DNA of 64,000 bases from Sinorhizobium fredii USDA 257. GTDB taxonomy: Bacteria > Pseudomonadota > Alphaproteobacteria > Rhizobiales > Rhizobiaceae. Every line of letters begins with the position of its first letter. Within the stretch, counting starts at the first letter, position 1. A program made the position numbers and the translations under genes. Of this stretch, positions 41,215-50,149 are shown piece by piece. The DNA lies in assembly GCF_000265205.3 (NCBI RefSeq), contig NC_018000.1, positions 5,205,001 to 5,269,000 of the forward strand, given 5' to 3'. Below the pieces are notes generated by a model. The model was not told the origin of the DNA. It was given only the letters and a program-made list of their open reading frames with translations, and did no database searches.

Positions 41215-42618
41215 ATGGCTGACGGCAGTTCCGAGACGAAATCCTCCAACCAGATGTGGGGCGGACGCTTCGCCTCGGGCCCGGACGCTATCATGGAGGA
41301 GATAAATGCCTCGATCGGCTTCGACAAGAAGCTCTATGCCCAGGATATCTGCGGCTCAATAGCGCATGCCACCATGCTGGCGCATCAGGGCATCATTTCC
41401 GCCGAAGACAAAGACAAGATCGTTCACGGCCTCGACACGATCCTGTCAGAGATCGAAAGCGGCGCCTTCGAATTCTCTCGCCGCCTCGAAGACATTCACA
41501 TGAATGTCGAGGCACGGCTGGCGACGCTGATCGGCCCCGCCGCCGGTCGCCTCCATACGGCACGCTCCCGCAACGACCAGGTGGCACTCGATTTCCGCCT
41601 GTGGGTGAAGGAAGAACTGCAGAGGACCGAAAGGGCGCTGACGGCGCTGATCGCCGCCTTTCTCGACCGGGCGGAAGAACATGCCGACACGGTGATGCCC
41701 GGCTTCACGCACCTGCAGACGGCCCAACCGGTGACCTTCGGCCATCATTGCATGGCCTATGTCGAAATGTTCGGCCGCGACCGCTCGCGCGTCAGGCACG
41801 CGATCGAGCATATGGACGAAAGCCCGATCGGCGCCGCAGCCCTTGCGGGCACCGGCTTCCCGATCGACCGGCACATGACCGCCAAGGCGCTCGGTTTCCG
41901 CGAGCCGACCCGCAACTCGATCGATACGGTCTCCGACCGCGACTTCGCGCTCGAGTTCCTGTCGATCGCGTCGATCGCCGCCACGCACCTGTCGCGGCTC
42001 GCCGAAGAGATCGTCATCTGGTCGACGCCGCAATTCGGCTTCATCCGCCTGTCGGATGCCTTCTCGACCGGCTCTTCGATCATGCCGCAGAAGAAGAACC
42101 CCGACGCCGCCGAACTGGTGCGCGCCAAGACCGGCCGCATCAACGGCTCGCTGATTGCGCTTCTAACGGTCATGAAGGGCCTGCCGCTCGCCTATTCCAA
42201 GGACATGCAAGAGGACAAGGAACAGGTTTTCGACGCGGCCGAAAGCCTCGAATTGGCGGTCGCGGCGATGACCGGCATGGTGCGCGACATGACGGTACGC
42301 GCCGACCGGATGAAGGCCGCTGCTGGTTCTGGCTATTCGACCGCAACGGACCTTGCCGACTGGCTTGTGCGCGAGGCCGGCCTGCCCTTCCGTGACGCCC
42401 ACCACGTCACCGGTCGCGCCGTGGCGCTCGCCGAACAGAAAAGTTGTGACCTTGCCGATCTTTCGCTTGCCGAACTCAAGGCCTTCAACCCCGCCATTAC
42501 CGACAAGGTGTTCGACGTGCTGACCGTCGAAGCCTCGGTCGCAAGCCGCACCAGCTTCGGCGGCACCGCGCCGGCAGAAGTGCGCAAGCAGATCGCCTGG
42601 TGGCGGGCGCGCAACTGA
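41215..42618 (+). CDS. argH: Argininosuccinate lyase
   Basis: Last step of arginine synthesis, splitting argininosuccinate to arginine and fumarate. The 467 residues match the family. Signature stretches are [17 protein letters not shown], the catalytic-His loop [16 protein letters not shown], and the flexible signature loop [18 protein letters not shown]. Start at [10 protein letters not shown]; the frame continues upstream into tlpA antisense. Its promoter must lie in the first codons of tlpA. Upstream of lptM and lysA, the order known in other rhizobia. Confidence 0.98.
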   Translation: MADGSSETKSSNQMWGGRFASGPDAIMEEINASIGFDKKLYAQDICGSIAHATMLAHQGIISAEDKDKIVHGLDTILSEIESGAFEFSRRLEDIHMNVEARLATLIGPAAGRLHTARSRNDQVALDFRLWVKEELQRTERALTALIAAFLDRAEEHADTVMPGFTHLQTAQPVTFGHHCMAYVEMFGRDRSRVRHAIEHMDESPIGAAALAGTGFPIDRHMTAKALGFREPTRNSIDTVSDRDFALEFLSIASIAATHLSRLAEEIVIWSTPQFGFIRLSDAFSTGSSIMPQKKNPDAAELVRAKTGRINGSLIALLTVMKGLPLAYSKDMQEDKEQVFDAAESLELAVAAMTGMVRDMTVRADRMKAAAGSGYSTATDLADWLVREAGLPFRDAHHVTGRAVALAEQKSCDLADLSLAELKAFNPAITDKVFDVLTVEASVASRTSFGGTAPAEVRKQIAWWRARN

Positions 42619-42764
42619 GCGCGGAGCGAACCCGGGCAACGTAGAAACAGGGTGCACAAGGTGCTGAAAAACCGATAAGAGATCGCACCAGACGAGACAT
42701 GCGAGGCGCTCGCTTCGCTGCCGCTCTTGACCTATCGGCTTCAGCTTCGGCGAGGGAAATGACG

Positions 42765-42959
42765 ATGACATTCACGAAGGCGGCCCGGCTTGCGCTCCTG
42801 CTGGCGATTCCGGGGCTGGTTCTTACCGGCTGCGGGCGCAAGGGCGATCTCGACCGGCCGGGCGCCACCACGGCGATCAACACGAAAGCGCCGGCCGGCA
42901 CCGCCGAACCGAAGGAGACGGTCGAGGACCGCCCCTTCCTGCTTGACCCCCTTCTCTAA
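42765..42959 (+). CDS. lptM: Small LPS translocon-associated lipoprotein LptM (YifL-like)
   Basis: A 64-residue lipoprotein with signal TFTKAARLALLLAIPGLVL and lipobox LTGC, then the family sequence GRKGDLDRPG. LptM homologues assist maturation of the LptD outer-membrane LPS translocon in E. coli; rhizobial function is assumed by family. GAGGG is 8 bases before the second ATG (42765), so I prefer it to the ATG two codons upstream. Between argH and lysA, the conserved place for this gene in many proteobacteria. Confidence 0.9.
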   Translation: MTFTKAARLALLLAIPGLVLTGCGRKGDLDRPGATTAINTKAPAGTAEPKETVEDRPFLLDPLL

Positions 42960-42973
42960 GCGAGCGACACCCC

Positions 42974-44242
42974 GTGAATCATTTCGACTATCGCGACGGA
43001 ATTCTCTACGCCGAAGACGTGCCCGTGACGGATATCGCCCGCGCCGTCGGCACGCCGTTCTATTGCTATTCGACCGCGACCCTCGAGCGACACTACCGGG
43101 TCTTCGCACAAGCCTTTGCCGACGTCGATGCGATGGTCTGCTATGCGGTGAAGGCCAATTCCAACCAGGCCGTGCTGAAGACGCTCGGCCGCCTCGGCGC
43201 GGGTGTCGACGTGGTCTCGGAAGGTGAACTCCGCCGGGCGCTCGCCGCCGGCATCCCGGCAGACCGGATCATGTTTTCCGGCGTCGGCAAGACGCCACGC
43301 GAAATGGATCTGGGGCTTGAGGCCGGCATCTATTGCTTCAACGTCGAATCGGAGCCGGAGCTGGAAATCCTCAACCAGCGCGCCGTGCGCGCCGGCAAGC
43401 AGGCGCATGTCTCCTTCCGCATCAATCCGGACGTCGACGCACGCACGCACGCGAAGATTTCGACCGGCAAGAAGGAAAACAAGTTCGGCATTTCCTGGGA
43501 GCGGGCGCGCGCCGTCTATGCCCACGCCGCGACGCTCCCGGGCATCAAGGTGACCGGCATCGACATGCATATCGGCAGCCAGATCACCGAGCTGCAGCCT
43601 TTCGATGATGCCTTCAAGCTGTTGCGCGAGCTGGTCGATACGCTGCGCTCCGACGGCCACGTCATCGATCACGTCGACATTGGCGGCGGCCTCGGCATCC
43701 CTTATCGTGAAGACAACAACCCGCCGCCGCTCCCCGATGCCTATGCCGACATCGTCAAGAATCAGCTCAAGGGCCTCGACTGCAAGATCGTCACCGAACC
43801 GGGGCGGCTGATCGTCGGCAATGCCGGCATTCTCGTCACCGAAGTGATCTATGTGAAGGATGGCGGCGAAAAGACCTTTGTCATCGTCGATGGGGCGATG
43901 AACGACCTGATCCGCCCGACGCTCTACGAGGCCTATCACGAGATCAGGCCGGTGAAGATTTCCGCCGCCAATGCGCCGCGCATCAAGGCCGACGTGGTCG
44001 GCCCGGTCTGCGAGACGGGCGACTATCTGGCGCTCGATCGGGAGATGGCGATGCCGAAGCCGGGCGATCTTTTCGCGATAGGCTCAGCGGGCGCCTACGG
44101 TGCGGTCCAGTCCGGCACCTACAACAGCCGGCTCTTGGTCCCCGAGGTTCTCGTCAGGGGCGATCGTTTCCATTTGATCCGTCCGCGCAAGGATTATGAC
44201 GCTCTGATCGGCCTCGACTCGGTGCCGGATTGGCTCGACTGA
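42974..44242 (+). CDS. lysA: Diaminopimelate decarboxylase
   Basis: PLP enzyme converting meso-diaminopimelate to lysine, the end of the pathway begun by lysC in this window. The 422 residues show the PLP lysine in VCYAVKANSNQAVL, HIGSQITELQPF, the GGGLGIPY glycine loop, EPGRLIVGNAG, and the C-terminal CETGDYLALDR with the Cys that acts across the dimer. GTG start, 14 bases after lptM. A 7-bp hairpin GCCACGT/ACGTGGC follows the gene without a T-run. Confidence 0.97.
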   Translation: MNHFDYRDGILYAEDVPVTDIARAVGTPFYCYSTATLERHYRVFAQAFADVDAMVCYAVKANSNQAVLKTLGRLGAGVDVVSEGELRRALAAGIPADRIMFSGVGKTPREMDLGLEAGIYCFNVESEPELEILNQRAVRAGKQAHVSFRINPDVDARTHAKISTGKKENKFGISWERARAVYAHAATLPGIKVTGIDMHIGSQITELQPFDDAFKLLRELVDTLRSDGHVIDHVDIGGGLGIPYREDNNPPPLPDAYADIVKNQLKGLDCKIVTEPGRLIVGNAGILVTEVIYVKDGGEKTFVIVDGAMNDLIRPTLYEAYHEIRPVKISAANAPRIKADVVGPVCETGDYLALDREMAMPKPGDLFAIGSAGAYGAVQSGTYNSRLLVPEVLVRGDRFHLIRPRKDYDALIGLDSVPDWLD

Positions 44243-44365
44243 ACCCCGCTGTGGCCACGTTCGACGTGGCGTCGTCGGGCAATCACGGTTTGTTTTTCTA
44301 TCCGCCCTCGCCTTCGCCACAAAGGATGTTATCCTGACCGCTGACCGCCGGGGCGGTCAAAAGGA

Positions 44366-47002
44366 ATGGAAAGGGAATTTGGGCGGATGACGCAATTCCG
44401 GCAGGATGAAACGCCACAACCGCGGTCATTCGTCAGGATGCTGGCGACGAAGCGGGTCCTGGCGCGCCTGATCCTGCTGACCGAACAGCTCCTGCCCCGG
44501 GCGCTTGCACCGGCCTCGCTCGTGCTCCTTTTCCTCTCCGCCGGCTGGCTCGGCTTATTCCGTGTTGCGCCGTTCTGGCTGCATGTCGTGGTTCTGCTCG
44601 CCTTCGTGGCCGGGCTCTTCCTGACGCTCCTGCCGCTCACCCGTGTTCGTTGGCCGGATATCACCGAAGCCGACAGGATGCTCGAAGACCGCAATCAACT
44701 GCCCCATCAGGCGATCCGCGTCCAGGACGACGCCCCGGCAACGGAGGGGGCCGTCGGTGCGGCGCTGTGGCGCGAGCATCAGGCGCGAATGGCCCGTCTC
44801 GTCCACGGCCTCGACACGGGCCTGCCGCGGCCCGACGTCGCACGACACGATCCCCTTGCGCTGAGGGCGGTGCCGATACTGCTCGCCTGCGTCGCCTTCG
44901 CCTATTCTTACTCGAATCGCGCCGGACTGATGTCGGATGCGTTTCGGCTGCCTGAGCGTCAGGTCACCGCTCCCGATATCCGCATCGATGCCTGGGTGAC
45001 GCCACCGGCCTATACCGGTCGCGCACCGATTTTCCTGACCGGCCGAGAGGATATGGCGGCGGTCGAGGGGCAGGCTTCAATCACCATACCTCAGTTCAGC
45101 GATGTGACGGTTCGTATAACAGGCGCCGGACAGGATACGCAGGTCAGCTATGCCGACACGGGCAGCCCGCAGCCGACGGTCATCCCGGCCACGGCCGGGA
45201 AGCCGTCGTCGCAGCAACCGGCGGCAACCGAAGCGGCCGGAGCGCCTCCGAATGGCGCGCGCAATCATCTCTTCAAAATCACCCGGGACGGGACGCTCTC
45301 CGTCTCCGGACAGCGCTGGAACTTCAAGATCATTCCTGACAGCGTCCCAGGCATCGCCTTCGATGGCGCGCCTCGTCCGACAGCGAACGCGTCGCTTGAG
45401 ATCAGCTTTCTCGGCCATGACGACTACGGCATTTCACAGGCCTGGGCGGAGATTAAACCTGTGGACGAACCCGCAGCCGATGCCCGGCCGCTTTATCCGC
45501 CACCGGAATATCGCCTCGACCTGCCGCGCCGCAATCCACGTGAAGCCAAGGGAACGACAAGCCGGAACTTGAGCGAGCATCCGCTCTCTGGAAAGCGCGT
45601 GCAGATCACCCTCGTCGCCCGCGATGCTGCCGGACAGGAGGGCCGAAGCGTGCCTGAGGAAATAGTATTGCCGGCACGGCGCTTCTTCGAACCGCTTGCC
45701 GGCGCGGTCGCCGAACAGCGGCAGGTCTTTGCGCTCGACGCCAACCAGCTGCCCCGTGCCATCGACCTCAACGATGCGCTGACGCTCTACCCCGAGGAGA
45801 CGATCCCGAACCTTACGCATTTCCTGTTGATCCAGTCGGCCCGGACGCGGATGGAACTGGCGCGCAACGACGACATGCTGCGCGACGCGGCCGAGCATCT
45901 CTGGGAGATCGCGCTCGGCATCGAGGACGGCGACCTGTCGCTCGCCGAGCGCCAGCTGCGCGATGCCCAGCAGGCGCTCTCCGATGCGCTTGAACGCAAC
46001 GCCTCGGACGAGGAGATCGCCAGGCTGATGCAGGAGCTGCGCCAGGCGATGCAGGAATATATGCGTGCGCTCGCCGAGCAGGCCGCCAAGAATCCGGCGA
46101 TGGCCGCCAATCCGGACCTCAACAATATGCTGCGCCAGCAGGATCTGGAAAAGATGATGGACCAGATCGAGAACCTGGCGCGTTCCGGCGCGCGCGACCA
46201 GGCGCGCCAGCTCTTGTCCGAACTGCAGCGGATGATGAACAATCTGCAGGCCGGCCGCATGCAGCAGGGCGGCGAGCAGAACAATGCCATGCGCCAGCAG
46301 ATGGACAAGCTCGGCCAACTGATGCAGCAGCAACAGCAGCTGATGGACGAAACATTCAAGCTGGACCAGGCCCTGCGCGACCGTATGCAGCGCGGCGATC
46401 CGCTCCAGGGCGAGGACAATGAGCTCTTCGGCCAGGATATGCCTCAGGATCCCGGACGGCAAAGCGATCCGAACGGACAGCCCAACCCGCTCGACGACAT
46501 GACCGCCGAGCAGTTGAAGGAAGTCCTGAAACAGCTCCGGCAGCAGCAGGAGGCGCTCGGCAAGCAACTGGGTGAGTTGCAGAAGGGACTCGAGGATCTG
46601 GGCATAAAGCCAGGCAAGGGCTTCGGCCAGGCTGAGCGCGAAATGGGCGACGCCGCCGGCGCATTGGGTGAGGGTCAGGGCGAACGGGCCGTCGGCAGCC
46701 AGGGCCGGGCGCTGCAGGCGTTGCGCGAAGGCGCTCAGGACATGATGAACCAGATGCAGGCCCAGGGACAGGGGCCGGGCCCCGGACAAGGTGTTCCTCA
46801 ATACGGTCAGAACGGGCGCGACCCGCTCGGTCGTCGCCAGCAGAACGCCGGACCGGATTTCGGCAATCAGGTGAAGGTGCCGGACGAGATCGACACACAG
46901 CGCGCTCGGCAGATTCTCGACGCGATCCGGCGCAAGCTCGGCGACAACCTGTCGCCGGAAGTGGAGCGGCAATATCTCGAGCGCCTGCTCGATATGCGCT
47001 GA
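44366..47002 (+). CDS. TIGR02302 family (DUF4175) membrane protein
   Basis: A large 878-residue protein conserved in Rhizobiales with unknown role. Two N-terminal hydrophobic helices (about 60-80 and near 165-180) anchor it. A likely extracytoplasmic region follows with PDIRIDAWVTPPAYTGRAP and FLGHDDYGISQAWAE. The C-terminal half, from about residue 520, is a long Gln/Met/Asp-rich helical or coiled-coil stretch (QQQQQLMDETFKLDQ, KQLRQQQEALGKQLGELQ) ending in a Gly/Gln-rich linker and a conserved final helix RRKLGDNLSPEVERQYLERL. Convergent with the receiver gene. Confidence 0.9.
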   Translation: MEREFGRMTQFRQDETPQPRSFVRMLATKRVLARLILLTEQLLPRALAPASLVLLFLSAGWLGLFRVAPFWLHVVVLLAFVAGLFLTLLPLTRVRWPDITEADRMLEDRNQLPHQAIRVQDDAPATEGAVGAALWREHQARMARLVHGLDTGLPRPDVARHDPLALRAVPILLACVAFAYSYSNRAGLMSDAFRLPERQVTAPDIRIDAWVTPPAYTGRAPIFLTGREDMAAVEGQASITIPQFSDVTVRITGAGQDTQVSYADTGSPQPTVIPATAGKPSSQQPAATEAAGAPPNGARNHLFKITRDGTLSVSGQRWNFKIIPDSVPGIAFDGAPRPTANASLEISFLGHDDYGISQAWAEIKPVDEPAADARPLYPPPEYRLDLPRRNPREAKGTTSRNLSEHPLSGKRVQITLVARDAAGQEGRSVPEEIVLPARRFFEPLAGAVAEQRQVFALDANQLPRAIDLNDALTLYPEETIPNLTHFLLIQSARTRMELARNDDMLRDAAEHLWEIALGIEDGDLSLAERQLRDAQQALSDALERNASDEEIARLMQELRQAMQEYMRALAEQAAKNPAMAANPDLNNMLRQQDLEKMMDQIENLARSGARDQARQLLSELQRMMNNLQAGRMQQGGEQNNAMRQQMDKLGQLMQQQQQLMDETFKLDQALRDRMQRGDPLQGEDNELFGQDMPQDPGRQSDPNGQPNPLDDMTAEQLKEVLKQLRQQQEALGKQLGELQKGLEDLGIKPGKGFGQAEREMGDAAGALGEGQGERAVGSQGRALQALREGAQDMMNQMQAQGQGPGPGQGVPQYGQNGRDPLGRRQQNAGPDFGNQVKVPDEIDTQRARQILDAIRRKLGDNLSPEVERQYLERLLDMR

Positions 47003-47033
47003 GGCCCTGCAGGGGCAGAGCCTCAAGACGTCG

Positions 47034-47396
47034 TCAGGCGGCCAAAGCGTGCGCGACCGCCTTGCGGATGTCGGGCAGGGAAAACGGCTTGGAGATCACA
47101 TCCACGACCTTGCCGGAAATATCATCGGCGCGCTCGCGCTGCTCGGCATAGCCGGTCATCAGCAAAATCTTGAGCTGCGGAAAGGCGGCCGATGCCTGAT
47201 GCACAAGCTCGATGCCGTCCATGACCGGCATGCGGATATCGGATAGCAGCAGGTCAAAGCGCTGGTCCTTGAGCCGGGCGAGCCCGTCGGCTCCATCCCC
47301 CGCCTCGACCGTTTCGTGTCCATCGAGCTGCAACGCCCGCGCCACAAATGAGCGCAAGGCATCCTCATCCTCGGTAATCAGGATTTTCGCCATCAT
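47034..47396 (-). CDS. CpdR-like single-domain response regulator
   Basis: A stand-alone receiver of 120 residues with no output domain. The phospho-acceptor Asp is in LLLSDIRMPVMDG (about 53), acidic pair EDED at 9-12, the switch Thr in LLMTGYAEQ, and Lys in ISKPFSLPDIRKAV. The C-terminus LAA is typical of CpdR, which delivers substrates such as CtrA pathway proteins to ClpXP. Sinorhizobium has two CpdR proteins; this may be the second (CpdR2), from memory. The 266-base gap to hpt shows no clear signal. Confidence 0.85.
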   Translation of the reverse strand: MMAKILITEDEDALRSFVARALQLDGHETVEAGDGADGLARLKDQRFDLLLSDIRMPVMDGIELVHQASAAFPQLKILLMTGYAEQRERADDISGKVVDVISKPFSLPDIRKAVAHALAA

Positions 47397-47662
47397 GGCC
47401 TCCCGTGTTCGCTCTCACAGAGCGCCGGCGTCATTCGCAAGAAGACGCTCCACGTCGTTGAACATATGTATCCCACGCCGCCTGCGGCCGTGACACCGTT
47501 CCAACCAAACAGCTTTGTGTTTGCTTTCGGTAAACGCGATTACTGCAATTTTCGGGTTTCCGCGCTGCTAGGTAGAGAATTCGCAATTGCTCGCCCATGA
47601 AGAGCAAGGAGCCGTTGATATCCTGTAGCCGCGGCAACCGAGGATGGCGATACGGTGAAGCG

Positions 47663-48208
47663 CTATTCCGCGTCGCCCGTGACCACGCCGACGAAGGGTA
47701 GTTCGCGGAAGGCATAGGCGACGTCCATGCCGTAGCCGACCACAAAGTGATCGGGGCAGTCGAAGCCGACATAGTCCGCCTCCAGATCGATGCGGCGCTT
47801 CATGCGCTTGTCGAGCAGCACGGCGACCCTGACATTGCGTGCGCCGCGCTCGTAGAGCAGATCCTTGGCAAAGCGCAGCGTCCGTCCGGATTCGAGAATG
47901 TCGTCGATCAGGAGCACGTCTCGGTCGTGCACGTCGCTGTCGATATCCTTGGTGATCTTCACGCCCTTGGATTCGGTCCCGGTGCCGTAGCTCGAAAGCG
48001 TGATGAACTCGACCTCCGGCGCAAGCCCCGCCCCGTGCATCGCACGGATCAGGTCAGCCGCAAAAATGAAAGAGCCCTTGAGGATCGAGATGACGAGGAG
48101 GTCCTTGTGCGGCCCGCGCATGATCTCTTCCGCCATGTCTCGATTGCGAGCGGCGATCGCCTCGGGGCTGTAGAGGATCTCGATTTTCTTGCCGCGAACG
48201 ACGGGCAT
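47663..48208 (-). CDS. hpt: Hypoxanthine phosphoribosyltransferase
   Basis: Purine salvage enzyme converting hypoxanthine (and often guanine) to the nucleotide with PRPP. The 181 residues show the PRPP loop VLLIDDILESGRTL, the flexible loop ITLSSYGTGTESKG, and VISILKGSFIFAADLIR. The start is MPVVRGKKIE with GGGAGACC upstream; the longer open frame passes through the RIME-like repeat at 48225 and is rejected. Confidence 0.96.
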   Translation of the reverse strand: MPVVRGKKIEILYSPEAIAARNRDMAEEIMRGPHKDLLVISILKGSFIFAADLIRAMHGAGLAPEVEFITLSSYGTGTESKGVKITKDIDSDVHDRDVLLIDDILESGRTLRFAKDLLYERGARNVRVAVLLDKRMKRRIDLEADYVGFDCPDHFVVGYGMDVAYAFRELPFVGVVTGDAE

Positions 48209-48224
48209 GGCGGGTCTCCCTTTC

Positions 48225-48330
48225 CTACAGTGCCGTGCGTCTTTCGAGACGCACAATAGGTCGCCGTAGCACTTTGATTTGCTGCATGTTTTCATCTTTA
48301 AATCGGCTACGATCTAAGGAAACCTGCAGT
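48225..48330. repeat. RIME-like intergenic mosaic repeat, copy 3
   Basis: 106 bases: CTACAGTGCCGTGCGTCTTTCGAGACGCAC... then GCTGCATGTTTTCATC ... GATCTAAGGAAACCTGCAG. Same orientation as copy 1, directly upstream of hpt. Confidence 0.8.
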
Positions 48331-48372
48331 CGGAAGAACGCCTGCCCTCCCTTCAAGCGCCGATTAGCACAA

Positions 48373-49026
48373 TCAGCGAGGCGAAACACTGTTTTCCGCA
48401 AAGGAAACGGTGACGTCCGGCATTTTTCCACCCGCATAGGGAAGGCGAGTAACGAAGCGGCGGCTTTCGCCGGGCGCGATGGCGGCGCCCTCGGGCATCA
48501 GGCGCGTCGCCGTCACGGGCCGTCCGTTGCTCATGACTTCGACGACCACGGGCGGCAGACGCTGTTCGAGATCGGAGCGATTGTCGATGGCCCCGTAGAC
48601 GGAAAGCACGTGCATGCCGCCGGTATAGTCGAGCGAGGTGGTGACCCCGTCGATCGCGAGCGGATGGGCGTCCGCCTCGCTTTGACCCCCGAGCCCTGCC
48701 ATCAGCAGGAAGGCCGCCAAGCCAAGGCCGGCGGCGAGGCCGGCGAAGCGCCGCGCCGGCATTGCGCACAGTCGCGCCTGCGCGATCGCCAGCAACCGGG
48801 CTGCGGCTCCGCTTCGAATGGTCGTCGTCGGATGCGGCTCGGGCCACGGGGCCGATCGCCGGTTGTCGTTGAAGACCGGATAGGGACTGGGTCGTGGACC
48901 AGGAACCACGGTCTCGAACTCGACGTCGATATAGTCGAGTTTCCGGGCCGCAGGGGTGTCCGAGCGCGGCACGCGCTCAGGCGGAATGAGGTCGATACCG
49001 GCCGTCCTCGTGCGAAATGCCTGCAT
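48373..49026 (-). CDS. Conserved hypothetical membrane-anchored protein
   Basis: A 217-residue protein. The first ~80 residues are cytosolic, Pro/Arg-rich and without clear fold. One transmembrane helix at about 88-110 (FAGLAAGLGLAAFLLMAGLGG) is followed by an extracytoplasmic domain of about 110 residues. That domain has the repeating beta pattern SLDYTGGMHVLSVYGAIDN ... PPVVVEVMSNGRPVTATR ... IAPGESRRFVTRLP, which resembles DUF3426/FxLYD-type immunoglobulin-like domains that often bind at the cell envelope. Start chosen for GGGAGAG upstream. Function unknown; divergent from ftsE with a long gap. Confidence 0.78.
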   Translation of the reverse strand: MQAFRTRTAGIDLIPPERVPRSDTPAARKLDYIDVEFETVVPGPRPSPYPVFNDNRRSAPWPEPHPTTTIRSGAAARLLAIAQARLCAMPARRFAGLAAGLGLAAFLLMAGLGGQSEADAHPLAIDGVTTSLDYTGGMHVLSVYGAIDNRSDLEQRLPPVVVEVMSNGRPVTATRLMPEGAAIAPGESRRFVTRLPYAGGKMPDVTVSFAENSVSPR

Positions 49027-49055
49027 GGGGCTCTCCCATCGGAGTGCCGCGCCCA

Positions 49056-49159
49056 CTACAGCGCCGTGCCTCATTGCAGATGCACGAAGGTCGCTGCAGC
49101 ACCTCTGGCCGCTGCATCTTTTTCCTTTATCGGCTTCGATTCAAGGAAACATGCAGTAG
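49056..49159. repeat. RIME-like intergenic mosaic repeat, copy 4
   Basis: CTACAGCGCCGTGCC...GCTGCAGCACC, then GCTGCATCTTTTTCC ... AAGGAAACATGCAG. Somewhat diverged from copies 1 and 3, same orientation, in the 463-base gap 49027-49489. Confidence 0.75.
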
Positions 49160-49287
49160 GCGCGCCACACTCGCTGCGGCAATACTCCTGCAAGAAACAG
49201 GGCATTGCATCAAATCCTGACGAAACGTAAACCGGAATGGTTAATGTTTCGGAAAGAGCCGCGAAAGCGGCGTCTTTTCCTGGGACA

Positions 49288-49304
49288 TTAACCGTCGCTT
49301 AACC
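49288..49304 (+). promoter_or_regulatory. Consensus CtrA box upstream of ftsEX
   Basis: TTAA-CCGTCGC-TTAACC matches the full CtrA site TTAA-N7-TTAAC without a mismatch. A further GGTTAA half-site lies at about 49239-49244. The site is about 200 bases before ftsE and about 260 from the divergent hypothetical gene. CtrA control of division genes is established in Sinorhizobium and Caulobacter; direct control here is inferred. Confidence 0.6.
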
Positions 49305-49489
49305 ATGGTTCCGCACTCGGTTTTGCCTTGGCACGCGCGCTGTCCTACTGCATGGTCCTTCAATCGGCACCGCAGTTCAAAGCGATGCAGCGCGCTTCGT
49401 GCGCCCGGCGAGACGGTACGAACGCTGGATGTGCGAACGGCCGGTTGCGGCGGTTGTTGAGGGTCGTGACGAGAGATTGGGCTGTCCCG

Positions 49490-50149
49490 TTGATTCATTT
49501 TGAGAACGTCGGATTGCGCTATGGCATGGGACCGGAAATTCTCCGGGACCTGACATTCGACATTCCACGCCGGTCCTTTCAGTTCCTCACCGGCCCTTCC
49601 GGGGCCGGCAAGACGACGCTGCTGCGGCTGCTGTTTCTTTCGCTCAAGCCGACGCGCGGACTGATTCGCATGTTCGACCGCAACATCTCCTCCATCCCGC
49701 GCGAGGAATTTCCGATGCTGCGCCGCCGCGTTGGCATAGTCTTCCAGGACTTTCGCCTTCTCGACCATCTGACGACCTATGAGAACGTCGCCCTGCCGCT
49801 CAGGGTGCGCGGCAAGGAGGAGACGAGCTATCGCTCGGACGTGCTCGAACTTCTCAAATGGGTCGGCCTCGGCGAGCGCATCAATGTGCTGCCGCCGGTG
49901 CTTTCGGGCGGCGAAAAGCAGCGCGCCGCAATCGCCCGGGCACTGATCGACCGCCCGGAAATCCTGCTCGCCGACGAACCGACCGGCAATGTCGATCCGC
50001 CGATGGCGAGGCGGCTGTTGAACCTTTTTCTCGAACTCAACAGGCTCGGCACCGCCGTGGTGATCGCCACGCACGACCTGTCGCTGATGGACCAGGTCGA
50101 GGCCCGGCGCATGATCCTTTCACAGGGGCGGCTCGATATCTATGAATGA
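49490..50149 (+). CDS. ftsE: Cell division ATP-binding protein FtsE
   Basis: ATPase of the FtsEX complex, which acts at the divisome to activate periplasmic murein hydrolases. The 219 residues show Walker A GPSGAGKTTLLRLL, the signature LSGGEKQRAAIARAL, Walker B ILLADEPTGNVDP and the switch ATHDLSLM. The start is uncertain: homology begins at the TTG for IHFENVGLRYG (used here, weak ribosome site), while a GTG at 49466 with GAGGG close by would add eight residues. ftsX overlaps its end by eight bases. Confidence 0.93.
   Translation: MIHFENVGLRYGMGPEILRDLTFDIPRRSFQFLTGPSGAGKTTLLRLLFLSLKPTRGLIRMFDRNISSIPREEFPMLRRRVGIVFQDFRLLDHLTTYENVALPLRVRGKEETSYRSDVLELLKWVGLGERINVLPPVLSGGEKQRAAIARALIDRPEILLADEPTGNVDPPMARRLLNLFLELNRLGTAVVIATHDLSLMDQVEARRMILSQGRLDIYE

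Noticed and set aside
44254..44270. 7-bp hairpin GCCACGT/ACGTGGC after lysA as a terminator
   Set aside because: No T-run follows and the loop is only three bases; it may be a chance palindrome or a weak stop.
45434..47026. A 530-codon Leu/His-rich frame antisense to the TIGR02302 gene
   Set aside because: Shadow of the Gln/Met-rich coiled-coil coding sequence on the plus strand.
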